DNA of 34,526 nucleotides from Welwitschia mirabilis (Eukaryota; Gnetophyta; Gnetopsida; Welwitschiales): positions 130,816,720-130,851,245 of the forward strand of contig JBOZIK010000001.1 of assembly GCA_051453625.1 (NCBI GenBank), in the 5' to 3' direction. Positions within the stretch are counted from its first letter, which is position 1. Every line of letters starts with the position of its first letter. A model generated the notes under the pieces. The model did not search any database. It saw only the letters and a program-made list of their open reading frames with translations, and was not told where the DNA came from. A program made the position numbers and the translations under genes. Positions 9,333-20,295 of this stretch are shown here, piece by piece.

Positions 9333-10997
9333 TATTGGTAAATCAAGTTTTGATGATTCCACTTGTCAAACATTTTTGTGTCATTATGTAGACAAGTCAA
9401 TATAGAAATATCAAATCTTGATAGGTACTAAATCATGATGAATCTTCAAAGACAATATCTTACGGAAAGCATCAGATGCTAAAACTACAAAATCAATTAT
9501 TTTAAGATGTCTGAGAAATTGAATATGTCTTGAGTGAATACCTCTAGAAAATTAAAAACATCTCTTATGTATTAAAGTTCAAATCAAAGCCTAAAAGACA
9601 ACTACTGTATTCAAGATAACTAAGCTGAAAGTTGAACCTAACATAGTTGAAAACATCTATATGTTTGAAGACATCTATACTGAGTTGAAACAAGTAATAA
9701 AGTCAATTTGGTTTTTAACTAATATCTTATGTTTTAAGTAAGCAATGAACTAGTACGTCGTAGATTAGTAATTATGAAGGTTTAAGAATGCTACAGAAAA
9801 AAAATCATCAATATCTGGGCTAGTTGACTGAAGATGTCTATAAACTAAAGATGTCTGATTGTGAGTAGATGTCGACAAAAGTGAAGATGTCTTGAACCAA
9901 AGATCACATTGATTAAAACTAAAGTTATGCATCCAAAGCATAGGTATTGACTATTCGTTGCATGGTGTTTATAGAATTAAATGGCTATCTTTCAAGCTCA
10001 AATGGCTAGATCTTCTTCAACCTTATAAAGCTTTAACATCATAAATTAAAGAAGAACATTTGACACTACATTGAATCAAACAAGTATACAGATCTTCAAA
10101 TGTATATGTGAAGAAAACCTTTCACAAAGAAATCAAAGGATTCATTAGCAAGGAGCTAGCATTGCTTTCATCTTTTGATATCGGATCTTCATTGTTATCA
10201 TTCTTCATTCATACTCATATTGACTACAACAACACTAAGGAATAAAAATATTCATTAAAGTAATATCTTCAGGCTTGTTGTTATATGGCATTTTTGGTTA
10301 TACATTGTGGGTAATATTATTTTTGAATATTTTTGTAAGTTCATTCCTAAATATCAAATATTTTATAAGGTAACCCTTGTAGCAGTGTGCATTTGAGATA
10401 GTGCACGTGAGAACTTATTTAATGTAAGGTTATTGGTTAGCCAGAAAACCATTATTTCCTTGAAAGGGAGAGAGTAATACCTTGCGAGGAGACTTTTACT
10501 ATTTTAAAGGTTTGTGGTGTGTTTGTGAAAACCACTATTCCCTTGAGGGGGAGTGAGTGTTGCCTTCTAAGGAGACTTTTACTATTGTAAAGGTTTATGG
10601 TGTGCTTTTAAAAACCACTATTCCCTTGAGGGGGAAATAATGCTGTCTTGCAAGGAAACTCTCACTATTGTAAAGGTTTGTAATATGCCTATGAAAGCCA
10701 CTGTTTCCTTTGGAGAAGGGAGGGGTGGGGAGGGAGGGGGACGGAAGTGCCGCCTTGTGAAGAGACTTTCACTTGTTGTAAGGTTAGGGGTGCACCAAAA
10801 AACCAATATTTTATTGCAAGTCAAGAATATCTAGAGGTGTAAGTAAAAGCTACACTTTGTGTCTGAACATACTCAAGTTGAAAAAACACATCATCTCAAT
10901 AAGGTGTATTATTATGCATTTCTATTTTATTATTAATCTAAACTTTTTTATTTAGTGAAACTCATTCACCCTTCCCCTTTGAGTTAAACGATCCTCA
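9333..10997 (+). mobile_element. copia (Sirevirus-like) 5' LTR, unit A
   Basis: Begins TATTGGTAAATC, a one-base change from the canonical TGTTGG start, and ends GATCCTCA just before a degenerate primer site. Its 1665 bases match the LTRs at 18753-20282 and 25335-27535. Features in order: several AGACGTCT-type short motifs (about 9460-9900), an enhancer-like and TATA-bearing middle, and an 83-bp minisatellite (about 10448-10830). Unit A and unit B share a segment of about 30 bases (near 9420-9445) that the 3' LTR lacks, so A and B are sister copies as the duplication model predicts. Confidence 0.9.
10448..10780 (+). repeat. 83-bp minisatellite within LTR, unit A (about four copies)
   Basis: Units begin near 10448, 10531, 10614 and 10698 with ACCACTATTCCCTTGAGGGG-type text and run through GGAGACT and TATTGTAAAGGTTTG. 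The last unit carries a G-rich expansion (10713-10742) unique to this copy. Short open frames across it are by-products of the repeat. Confidence 0.9.
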
Positions 10998-10999
10998 AG

Positions 11000-11010
11000 T
11001 AGTATTAGAG
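11000..11010 (+). other. decayed primer-binding site, unit A
   Basis: TAGTATTAGAG sits two bases after the LTR end and differs from the initiator-Met site TGGTATCAGAG by two transitions. The copy in unit B (20285-20295) is intact. Confidence 0.75.
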
Positions 11011-11019
11011 AAGGTACTC

Positions 11020-11735
11020 ATGAAAAGGAGTAAATTTATTGAGTGAACAATAAAGGGTGTGATCCATTAGATCTCTACTCTTCAATGGGATAAACTATGC
11101 CTATTGAAAGATGAGGATGTGGGTGCACTTACAGTCTTTTAAGTTTCAAATAGGGTAGAGCATAGAAGAAGGATACTCAGATCCTATGGAAAATGTTACG
11201 AATATTGTAGGCAATACCATTACTCAAATTAAGAAAAGAAAAGACTACATAAATGAAGAAAAAGTTGCTTTCATGTATGACTCTAAAGCTAAGGATGTAT
11301 TTTATTTTACTTTATCTGTAAAAGAGTTCAATAGAATTGTAGGTTGTAAGATGGCATGAAAAATTTTGGAATGTTCTGGTTGAAACATAAAAAGGCACAT
11401 CTACCATGAAATAATCTAAGCTTCTAGTTTGAATAAATCAATTCAAGAATCTCAAAATGAACCATGGAAAAGAGTTCATAAGTACTTTACCAAAGTTTTA
11501 AACATTGTGAACATAATACGTGACATTAAAAAGGATCTTCTAGAAGCAAAGATAATTTAAAACGTTGTTAGATCTCTAACCCTTGATTACAGGACAAAGA
11601 CCATAGCTATGGAAGAATCTAGATATTTCAATACAATGAAGATAGAAGAACTACAGAGTGCTCTATGCAAAATGAATCTCATTTAAGATGAAGCTTTAAA
11701 GCAGAAACCTATTGCACTTAGGACAAGCCAAAGCT
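11020..11735 (+). pseudogene. truncated copia gag pseudogene, unit A
   Basis: Conceptual translation gives the N-terminal signature of plant copia Gag (FNGINYAY followed by KMRMWVHLQSF) and then the UBN2-type middle (VKEFNRIVGC, YFTKVLNIVN, RSLTLDYRTKTIAMEESR). The Trp after NYAY is replaced by a stop, and several further stops and at least one frameshift make it non-functional. It is collinear with 20341-21010 and stops abruptly just after KALKQKPIAL-like text, at the duplication junction, so the zinc knuckles and everything downstream are absent. Confidence 0.85.
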
Positions 11736-11770
11736 AAAGCTCATATAATCAAGGGTTATAAAAATACCAA
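11736..11770. other. junction between tandem units A and B
   Basis: Between the last clear gag similarity and the first clear similarity to the left end of unit A (about 2136) lie about 35 AT-rich bases that match neither cleanly. This is the duplication breakpoint, so the exact joining point is blurred. Confidence 0.7.
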
Positions 11771-12037
11771 TTAAAATAATTAAAACTTAAAAAAATACAA
11801 GAAGAACTGTAATAGAAAATAAAACTACCAAGCTTTTATCTACAATGTAAGAACTTGCAGCATATAATGACACTGTACATAAAGAAATAAAAAGAAGGTG
11901 CAGTAGGGCTATCTTTTAAGCTAGCTCAACTAACGGAATTGAGATTTGCTTTGACATATCTAACATGTACTAATGAATATTTTGAGAAGCATTCACATAC
12001 ATATTAAAATGACATTCTAAGGGCTTGATGATGGGCA

Positions 12038-12181
12038 TTAAATAGTAGTTAGAAGCCTAAGGCCTACTCCAAGGTCTCCAATATCCTGAGTCTTCTTAAA
12101 TCATCTTCCAGAGTGGTTTCCAAGATCTTTTATGTTATTACCATGATGATTCATCTACTTGTACTCTATCTAAAGCATCTC
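12038..12181 (-). pseudogene. exon-like fragment, unit B copy
   Basis: Counterpart of 2408-2554 with the same reading frame but more decay: the acceptor CAG is now GAG, the protein-like text is interrupted by extra stops, and there are small deletions. Decay in both copies argues against present function. The gene family is not recognised. Confidence 0.3.
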
Positions 12182-12554
12182 CTCTAAAGAACAATTTTAG
12201 CAACACCCAATGGCTTGCACCAATTTCCTTTAAAACCTTGGCAACCAACTTGGAAATATTTTAAGAAATAAAAGGCACACTAATCACAGGCATATTTGAA
12301 CAGAGTGTCTCCACCGATGTATGCAAATGTGGTGAAGAAACTTAGAAAGAAAATGAGAAAGTGGAATACCCTCTTCTTGTCAAGCATCTAAGGCCAATCC
12401 TACTTCAAAAATACAAATTTTACTCAGTGAGACCTAGAGGAATTATATTTATAGTCTGCAATCATAAACCCATAAAACAAGTTCAGACAACTCTAGAGAA
12501 GAACCAAAAAAATTTAAAGATGGAAGGAACTATGGCAGGTTAGGAAATAGGTGA

Positions 12555-13020
12555 GAGCAAATACCAATAATGAGGGTTGCTATGGTAGTTTTTCTGAATC
12601 TTTAGAAGGAAGCCATTGATGAAGAACAACCAACTGTGTTAACGACAGCCGCTGCCTTAAGCAGACATAAGAGAAAGGGGCTAGTAGTGCATTATATTAA
12701 TGAAGTAAGCATTAACTAGATCAACATGCCACTGCATCTGGTAGCAATGAAGGGCGCTTACGTTTCGTGATCGTTGCCCGTACATTGTGTTGCGTCTACA
12801 GTAGAGCGGACAAGTACCTTTAAAGGAGGAAACTAAGGAAGAAGGGCATTAACGAACTTGAGGCCCTGTGAAAGAGGACATAGATGCCGTGAATACAGGC
12901 TAGGACTTGAGGCAGAGTCCATCAGAAAACCATGTTAATCCCATGAATACATATAGTGTCAAAGAAAAGAATCTGGGTGAAATAAGGGCCTCCCTGAACA
13001 AGTGCCTTTGTCTCTTGGAT
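12555..13020. other. CpG-retaining gene-like scrap, unit B copy
   Basis: Counterpart of 2940-3480. It has an additional CpG-rich segment at 12714-12822 and lacks 183 bases between two GAACAAG heptamers. No open frame of note survives. Confidence 0.4.
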
Positions 13021-15229
13021 GATATACTAGAATAATTTGAGATAACATGGAACAAATATATTTGGTGTGGCATCTTCAAAAAGAAAAATAGGAATAAGGC
13101 TATATAGATTAGATCTTAGGTTTTCTTCCTTTCACTTGTTAAAAAAAATTAAAAATGAAGTGTATATAGAAGATAAGTGTTAAATTAATTGTGGACCTTT
13201 TTAAAGCTTGATTAATGGAAGAAAGAAAAAGGGGTTTTAATACATGGACTAAAATGAAAAGGAAGAATCCATGATAATAAGTAGGAGATATGTATTACAT
13301 ATTAGACACATATATTTGGCATGAATAGGATAAATAAAGTTAGAGAAAGGGGTAACAACATGATTTTTGATCTTGATAGGTTTTAGAAAAAAAAATTTAC
13401 TAATGTTGAACTTGATGGTGGAAACCAATAAAAATGACAGGTAGAACTATGTCTAATTAGAACTTGCTTAAGGAATTAAACATCCTATGAAAATGTCAGT
13501 CTAATAACCATTTAAGTAAGAGGTATAAGAGTATTAAGGCGATAAATTAATTATGTACCCCTTAATGTTTAGACCCTAGCTTTCCTCTAAATACCCTTCA
13601 TGGTTGCCTATACTTAACCATCTAAGTACCTTAAATGTTGTACTTATCACCTAGTATATAGTACTACAATAAGCATGTTTAGTCTTTGTGTAACCTTGAT
13701 AGAATCCCTTTTTAGTTGTAAATAAAATAAAGAGGGGAACATTTCATTGAGGGTGGAAATGATGTGAATGGATACAAGTATAATAATAACCCACTAAAAG
13801 TAGAAATAATGATAATAATTAGTGTACAGAGGAGTCATTTTTAGTATCACCTTAATAAGTTATGACAAGGGTAGCGATAGTAATCAGCACAACCAACATA
13901 ACAGCATGTAATAGATAATGATCCATGCAATCCAAGAATTTGACAATTTAAAAAAAAATTGTGATGACATACCGATGTCATGCTTCCAATTAAATATCCA
14001 TGATAAGTAATGTAATTGATTATAATAGGATGAGAAAATAATTTATGAAGTGCACAAATCTTAAGCCATGGCTAAAGGTACTAGGCTAATATAATCTTCC
14101 TTTTATGGTATGTATGGAGACCTTAAAAGTATAAATTATGGAGCATGCAACGAGTTTGTGGAGCTTAGACATAAGAATTTTAAAGGATGAAGAAGGGAAA
14201 AAAGTTTACATTGAAATTGTATATGGTCTTAGATCCTTTTATTTCTTGTATGGTCCTATGTATTTCCTAAATAATGATCTATGGTTTAGATTTCTTTTCT
14301 TACATATCTCATATGATTCTTCTATTTCTTGTATTTTTTATATGGTTCTAACATTACTCTCATTCAAGTATAAATCCATTATCATGATCATAAGTTCTTA
14401 CACTCCTTTATGTTTAAAGAAATTTTGTTCTTTAAATCTTGTGATTTCTTGAAATTTTCGAAATTTCTAAAGATGTCTTATTTTATCTCTAATTGATTGA
14501 AATTTTGCTATGAACATTGGTTGTAGTTTTGATGCACACATATCTTGATTGGTCTTAATTCTTGAGAAAATGTTGTATTATTGAAATTGCTCATGAAGTA
14601 TCTTGATTCTTTATTCCTTGAAATTATCTCTTAACCCTAATCTATTTTTTGATGAATCTTGATTTTTGCAATTGATATGTGGTTCTGGTAGAATCTAGGT
14701 TACTTAGATTAAGACGAATTAATTTTTCAGATTGTATCAAAAATCTTAGACCCAGATAAATGGTAGTTTAAAGAAAATAATCAAGTTTTATAAGGTTTAG
14801 TGGGTAGGATAAGTAGAGAACTAAGTAACATGAAAGTCAATGTGTGAGATCTTATAGTGGAAATCCAAGCTACTGGCATGTTTTTAAGAGGAAACCTCTT
14901 AAGGGAAAGAGATTTGTTACATCTAGATTATTCCTAAGATTAGAAAACCTTCCTAGTCATTTAGATAGTTAATTGAACATTTGAAATTTAATAATAGTAA
15001 TAATTCTAGTTTTTACTTATTTAAAAATAATAATATTTATAATAAAAGTAATAGTAAAACTAAAGGATTTGCATGTTATTACTTTAGAATTTATTAAAAG
15101 ATTAGCTATAGTTACTACCTTTAGTTAATTGATTAAAAGATTAAATTAATTATAGAATTTACTATTGCTTATGCATGAGTTTTATTTGTTACAGTGAAAA
15201 TTTGAATACTTGGCTTATCTTTAGAAATT
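13021..15229. other. long AT-rich non-coding stretch of unit B
   Basis: Collinear with 3481-5732. The 104-codon frame at 14138-14452 is rich in Phe, Tyr, Leu and Ser with no motif, and is broken in unit A, so it is not called as a gene. Confidence 0.6.
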
Positions 15230-15239
15230 NNNNNNNNNN
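15230..15239. other. 10-base sequence gap
   Basis: Ten N characters at the site homologous to the gap at 5733-5741. Right of the gap unit B resumes about 90 bases further along than unit A does, so the true missing length is uncertain. Confidence 0.95.
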
Positions 15240-16731
15240 TTTATCTCATGAAGTTAAATTTATTTATGAGATATTGTTACATTCTTGTTTACACCCAGTT
15301 GTCAGGCTTGAAAAGGAGGGGTTATGAGAACCTAATTTGTCTGTAGGACTTAAGCCTTATCGTTAGTCTTACTGTTAATCCTTTATTATAAATACCTGAT
15401 TCCCCCAGTCATTAGAGTCATAGGTACATACCTTGCAAATTATGATTATGTGGAGCTCAAATACAACTAGGAGAACTTTGGAGTTTTAGTTAAGAACAGG
15501 TGTGATCCCTAACTTCCTCTTGTAAATACTTGTATGACTTTTATTTTACTTTTACATGGTTTGATTTTTGTACAAATTATCGTGCTTGCTTAGAAATGAT
15601 TAATCTTTAAAAGATTTTGCTAAGTATCTTGTGAAAGTTATCTAGGAGTTTGTGATTCTTATCATTATGTATATCCTTATCATAATTCTTGTATTGTCTT
15701 GTATGTGTTAAACTATTCATAAAACATTAAAGTCTTCCACTAATATCTTGTGAAAGTTTTCTAGAAGTTTGTAGAGTTTATGTTTTATATGAGTTAGTTG
15801 TGAAAACCTTGTGGATCCTAATCTATCTTGTTATTAACTATTTGTGACCAAGTCTTATTAGCTAGTCCTTTTGTAAGCCATGCATGTAATTACCTTATTG
15901 ATAATTAATCTATATGTTAAATAAGAGAATTAAAACTAGTTAGTATAACCATTTGTACAGGCTTCAAGCAGTGTAACTCTTTGTTGGGAGTTCCAAAGCA
16001 TTAGGACTAGACTGCTAAAGCAAAAAGGAAAGACATGTGCACAACTTATATTATTTTTACCCCTTCTAGTAGGGTGCATATCGATTACTAGAAAATTTGT
16101 TGTGAAACAACAATAAAGAAGATAATATAAATTGATGAGAGATTTTGGTCATATCTCCTTATAATGTAGTCCTTTACCTTATTTTGGAAACCCCCTTTTC
16201 CTACCTATACCTTGCTATAGACTATACTAAGAACTATGATGGAATATAGTTCTCATATCATCTATGCATGTGTAATAACCATTGTAAGTGATGATGCAGG
16301 AAAGAACTGATGATTGGATGTATTTGAGTGTCATCTATTTGTTTAATTCAATTTATCACAATTCCATGTTTTACCAGTTGTATTTGAAAGAGACATACAT
16401 ATATCAGTTTGTTATGTTATAGTTGAGAATAATTTATCACTTCCTTAAAAGTTTCAACTATTATTTATTATGTAAATTTCCATGTATAAGACTTAATATT
16501 TCCCTTTTAGAGTTATCTTTCCTTCTTCATTGAAATGAGTTGTTTATTTTTCTTAAATTTACTACTAATATCTATAGCATGTTATCAGTTATTTAGCTTA
16601 TAGTTATAGCAAAAGTCTTTTGAAAAGTATCTACTTAACTTCATAAACAATTATGATTATTAGTGGTTTATTATCAAAAAAGATTCAATTAACATTAATT
16701 ATTTCCTAGATTACCAGTTTTAACATAGTTG
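15240..16731. other. non-coding AT-rich region of unit B
   Basis: Collinear with 5830-7294. No gene is seen and the short frames of unit A are not kept. Confidence 0.55.
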
Positions 16732-16786
16732 TAGCCTAATGGTTAAGTCACCTGAAAGTTAAGCAATAGGTTAGGAGTTCAAGTCT
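16732..16786 (+). repeat. tRNA-derived SINE head remnant, unit B
   Basis: TAGCCTAATGG (A-box-like) and AGTTCAAGTCT (B-box-like) begin 44 bases apart, as in unit A at 7295-7349. The intervening AAGTCACCTGAAAGTTAAGC is nearly unchanged from unit A. Confidence 0.5.
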
Positions 16787-16926
16787 TTAGACATGCATTA
16801 TATGTCATAATTCAATAATGACAGCTTGAATAAATTACAATGAAATTTATTTAAAAGGCCTTTTTCTTTGTTTTCTCTTCAGCACCTTTTCAATACAAAT
16901 CTGTCGCCCTTTCTCCCTTTCCTTGC

Positions 16927-17816
16927 GGATACTAAGAGAACACCTCTTGACTTCCACCGCTCATGAGTCTATGTAGGCTCATCTTGCCACTAACAGCCGC
17001 CCTTTCCCATGTGCACCACATTCTCTTTCTGCTATTATTTTATTCTCCTAAACATTCTCCTTTTCTTCTACATGGTAGCCTTACCAAATTGCATGAGTCA
17101 ATAGCCGCTCCTTCTCCTCTTTTCTAGGTCATTAGTCAAGATAGTCAAGGCTCCTCATTAGCCATTCCTTCCCTTCCAATGTGGGCTTTAACTATTGCTA
17201 TTGACCACCATTGAAAATTACAAAATATATTCTCTGTATGCCCCACCTTCTACTATACCCTCTTATGTTAATCAGCATTTACCTCATGTTATCAGCTACA
17301 TCTAGACTTATACTACAAATGTTTTAGAAATCCTCGATGCTGATCTGGTTGTGACATTCTAAAAAATGAAAGGATAGATGTTTAAACTTCTCTCTATTTC
17401 CAACGTACTAATTTCTTTCCCATTTATGTAATTCTATAGTTGTCTTATATAAAAGCCTTAGAATAATCAGCTTATAAAAATCTTACAATAATTGGCTTTA
17501 ATTGGCATTCTAGCTCAAGTGATTATAACCTGCTATTAGGATGGTAAACTAAAGGTCTAGTGTTTAAGATTAGTGAATGCCACTTTATTTTATATTAGAC
17601 TAAACATATGTATTAGGTTCTTATTTAATTAAGTATAATATGATTCATGAAAATATTTACACTATAACTATGTCATCATTAAGCTAAGGAATACATTATG
17701 ATGTACAAGTAATACATTACACTATATACTATAAGTTGTACTGATGACATTACCAACTCATGAGTATATGTTTATGATCTTATTATAATGTTTAGTATTT
17801 AGAGGTGGACATTACA
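16927..17816 (+). mobile_element. LTR-like segment, copy 3
   Basis: Unit B counterpart of 7494-8415, ending GGTGGACATTACA and followed by the same flank TCTTCTTATAAGC. It lacks the extra local duplication found in copy 2. With copy 1 it defines one LTR family that is distinct from the copia LTR. Confidence 0.6.
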
Positions 17817-17899
17817 TCTTCTTATAAGCATCTTTAATTGATTTGATTTCTAAAATCCATAGTATGTTTGAGATCTTTTGTGGAAGTGTGCCAATAAAA

Positions 17900-18180
17900 C
17901 TATTAATAAGCTACTTCTCTAGGAAATTTTTTTGATGCTTCATTAAGCATTGGAAGTCTAACCAATGTTCATCCGATGGTCACTTTGGTAAATGTAAGCA
18001 TTAAAATTCAACCATTTGATCTTAAAGAAAATCATTAAGGATAAACTTATTTTTAAATTCTTCTACAAAAATATCAAGTGATTTTATGATTTTTTTTCCA
18101 ACATTGAAGCCATCATTTTTGTGCATTTCTAGTGAGAAAAATAGTAGCACAGATGCATGTTCTTTCTGGTGTTATACTTT
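17900..18180 (-). pseudogene. minus-strand coding-like fragment, unit B (broken)
   Basis: Counterpart of the 77-codon frame at 8499-8732. It keeps PMLNEASKKF and HKIT but has an insertion of about 30 bases (near 17995-18030), a lost Cys-to-stop site and a Lys/Arg change, so no long frame remains. Confidence 0.35.
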
Positions 18181-18747
18181 GAAGGATAAAGTATTTTTCT
18201 ATCTATTGAATCCATGACATAACTTCCTCAATAGTCCCTAATTTACTATTATAGTTTTGCAAACATATCATTTTTGAAATTTTATTACTATCTCTTTCTT
18301 CTGCTATTTGACCATTTGCTCAGTTGGATAAAAATGCTTGAAGATTGACTTCTACATTTAGGATCCTTATTTGTACACTTTGGAGATTAACCTATCCAAT
18401 AGGAGAGATTTATGTGGAAGAGGAAGGTCATTTTGATGGTACCTATAGATGATACTCCATTGGATGGTTTTGTTGTTTCAAATGTAAAAGAAGTAACTTG
18501 ATTTTATTAAATAGTTCTTGATTTTGTGAGCAAACCAAATTAACTTAGTTCTTAATAGTGTCTATTCGATAATTTACTCTCTACTCCATGATTATCCAAT
18601 GAGTTTCATGTCTCCCTTTTGGAATCCCTCCTTTGATGGTTCTAATAGAGACTTAAATAGGTTTGCTTTATGAAGTCTATTTTGTAACTATTATGGCGAT
18701 TTGATTAATGTTTAGTAACTATGGAGGTTGATGGGTAACTTACATAA

Positions 18748-18752
18748 CTATC
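18748..18752. repeat. target-site duplication, left copy (CTATC)
   Basis: CTATC directly precedes the 5' LTR and the same five bases directly follow the 3' LTR at 27536-27540. Five bases is the usual length for LTR elements. One more base (A before CTATC) also matches if the LTR ends are placed a base differently. Confidence 0.8.
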
Positions 18753-19266
18753 TATTGGCAAATCTAGTTTTGATGATTCCACTTGTCAAACATTTTTGTA
18801 TCATTATGTGGATAGGTTATTATAGGAATATCAGATCTTGATAGGCACTAAATCATCATGAATCTTCAAAGACAATATCCTACGAAAAGGATCAGATGTT
18901 AAAACTACAAAATCAATTATTTGAAAAACATCTGAGAAATTAAAAATGTCTTAAGTAAAGACAACTGGAAATTTGAAGACATCTCATATGTACTAAAGTT
19001 CAAATCAAAGGATAAAAGATAACTACTATATTCAAGATGACTAAACTGAAAGTTGAACCAGGCATAGTTGAAGATGTCTGCATGTTTGAAGATGTCTATA
19101 TTGAGTTGAACAAGTAATAGAGTTAATTGATTTTTAACTAATATGTTATGTTCTAGGTAAGCAATGAACTACTACATCATAAATTAGTGATTATAGAGGT
19201 TCAAGAATACTGCAGAGAAAATTCATTAATATCTAGGCTAGTTGATTGAAGATGTTTATAAGATAA

Positions 19267-19274
19267 AGACGTCT
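19267..19274. promoter_or_regulatory. intact AGACGTCT palindrome in LTR
   Basis: The eight-base palindrome has the ACGT core bound by plant bZIP factors. Nearby copies read AGATGTCT or AGACATCT, the two products expected from CpG deamination of the same motif. An enhancer role is inferred, not shown. Confidence 0.45.
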
Positions 19275-19852
19275 GACTGTGCGTAGATGTCTACAAAAGT
19301 TAATATGTCTCGAACCAAAGATCATGTTGACTAAAACCGAAGTTATATGCCCAAAGCATAGACATTGGCTATTTGTTACATGGTGATTATAGAATCAAAT
19401 GGCTATCTTTCAAGCTCAAATGGCTAGATATTCTTCAACCTTATAAAGCCTCGACATCATAAATCAAAGAAGAATGTTTAAAACTACATTGAATTAAAAA
19501 ATATATATAGATATTTAAATGTATGAGTGAAGAAAATCTCTAACAAAGAAATTAAAGGATTCATTAGCAAGGAGCTAGCATTTCTTTCATCATCTAGTAT
19601 TGGATCTTTGTTGTTGTTATTCTTTATTCATACTCATATTGACTACAACAATATCAAGGAGCAAAAATATACATTAAAGTAATATCTTCAGGTTTGTTGT
19701 TGTATGGTATTTTTGATGGACAATCTTATTTTTGAATATTTTTGTAAGTCCATTCCTAAATATCAAATATTTATAAGGCAACCCTTTTAGGAGTGTGCAT
19801 TTGAGATAGTGCATGTCAGTACTTATTTAATATGAGGTTATTGGTTAGCCAC

Positions 19853-20090
19853 AAAACCATTATTTCTTTGCAAGGGAGAAAGTGTTGCCTTACAAGGAGA
19901 CTTTTACTATTATAAAGATTTGTGATGTATCTGTGAAAACCACTACTTCCTTAAGAGGGAGAGAGTGTTGCCATGCGAGAAGACTCTCACTGTTGTAAAG
20001 GTTTGTGGTGTGCTTGTGAAAACCACTATTGAGTGTTGCCTTGTGAGGAGACTCTTACTTGTTATAAGGTTAATGGTGCACTATAAAACC
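19853..20090 (+). repeat. 83-bp minisatellite within LTR, unit B (about three copies)
   Basis: Same repeat as at 10448-10780. The third unit has lost about 20 bases after ACCACTATT. Copy number differs among the three LTRs. Confidence 0.9.
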
Positions 20091-20284
20091 ACTATTTTAT
20101 TATAAGTCAAGAATATACAGAGGTGTGAGTAGAATCTATCCTTTATGTCTGGACATACTCAAGTTGGAAAACCATATTCTTTCGATAAGGTGTATTATTA
20201 TGCATTTTCATTTTATTATTAGTCTAAATTTTGTATCTAGTGGAACACATCCACCCCTCTCCTCTGAGTTTAAGGATCCTCAAG

Positions 20285-20295
20285 TGGTATCAGAG
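20285..20295 (+). other. primer-binding site, initiator-Met type
   Basis: TGGTATCAGAG begins two bases after the LTR end and matches the complement of the initiator-Met tRNA 3' end. It fixes the plus-strand orientation of the element. Confidence 0.9.

Larger units (their letters stand above)
2136..11735. repeat. segmental tandem duplication, unit A
   Basis: Similarity to the downstream unit starts near 2136 (matching about 11771) and runs collinearly to the gag fragment ending near 11735 (matching about 21010). The offset falls from about 9636 bases at the left end to 9420 at the LTR start (9333 versus 18753) and about 9285 in gag, the difference being indels. Divergence by eye is roughly one base in ten. 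The unit includes the 5' flank of the copia insertion together with its LTR, so duplication came after insertion. The breakpoint inside gag leaves unit A with only the first part of the element. Confidence 0.9.
18753..20282 (+). repeat. copia 5' LTR, unit B
   Basis: Starts TATTGGCAAATC and ends GATCCTCA, 1530 bases. It holds about nine short AGAYRTCT motifs between about 18920 and 19310, including an intact palindrome at 19267-19274, and a three-copy 83-bp minisatellite (about 19853-20090). The canonical TG at the 5' end has become TA in all three LTR copies. Confidence 0.9.

Noticed and set aside
14138-14452. 104-codon frame as a gene
   Set aside because: Low-complexity, Phe/Tyr/Leu-rich, no motif, and broken in the homologous copy around 4680-4994.
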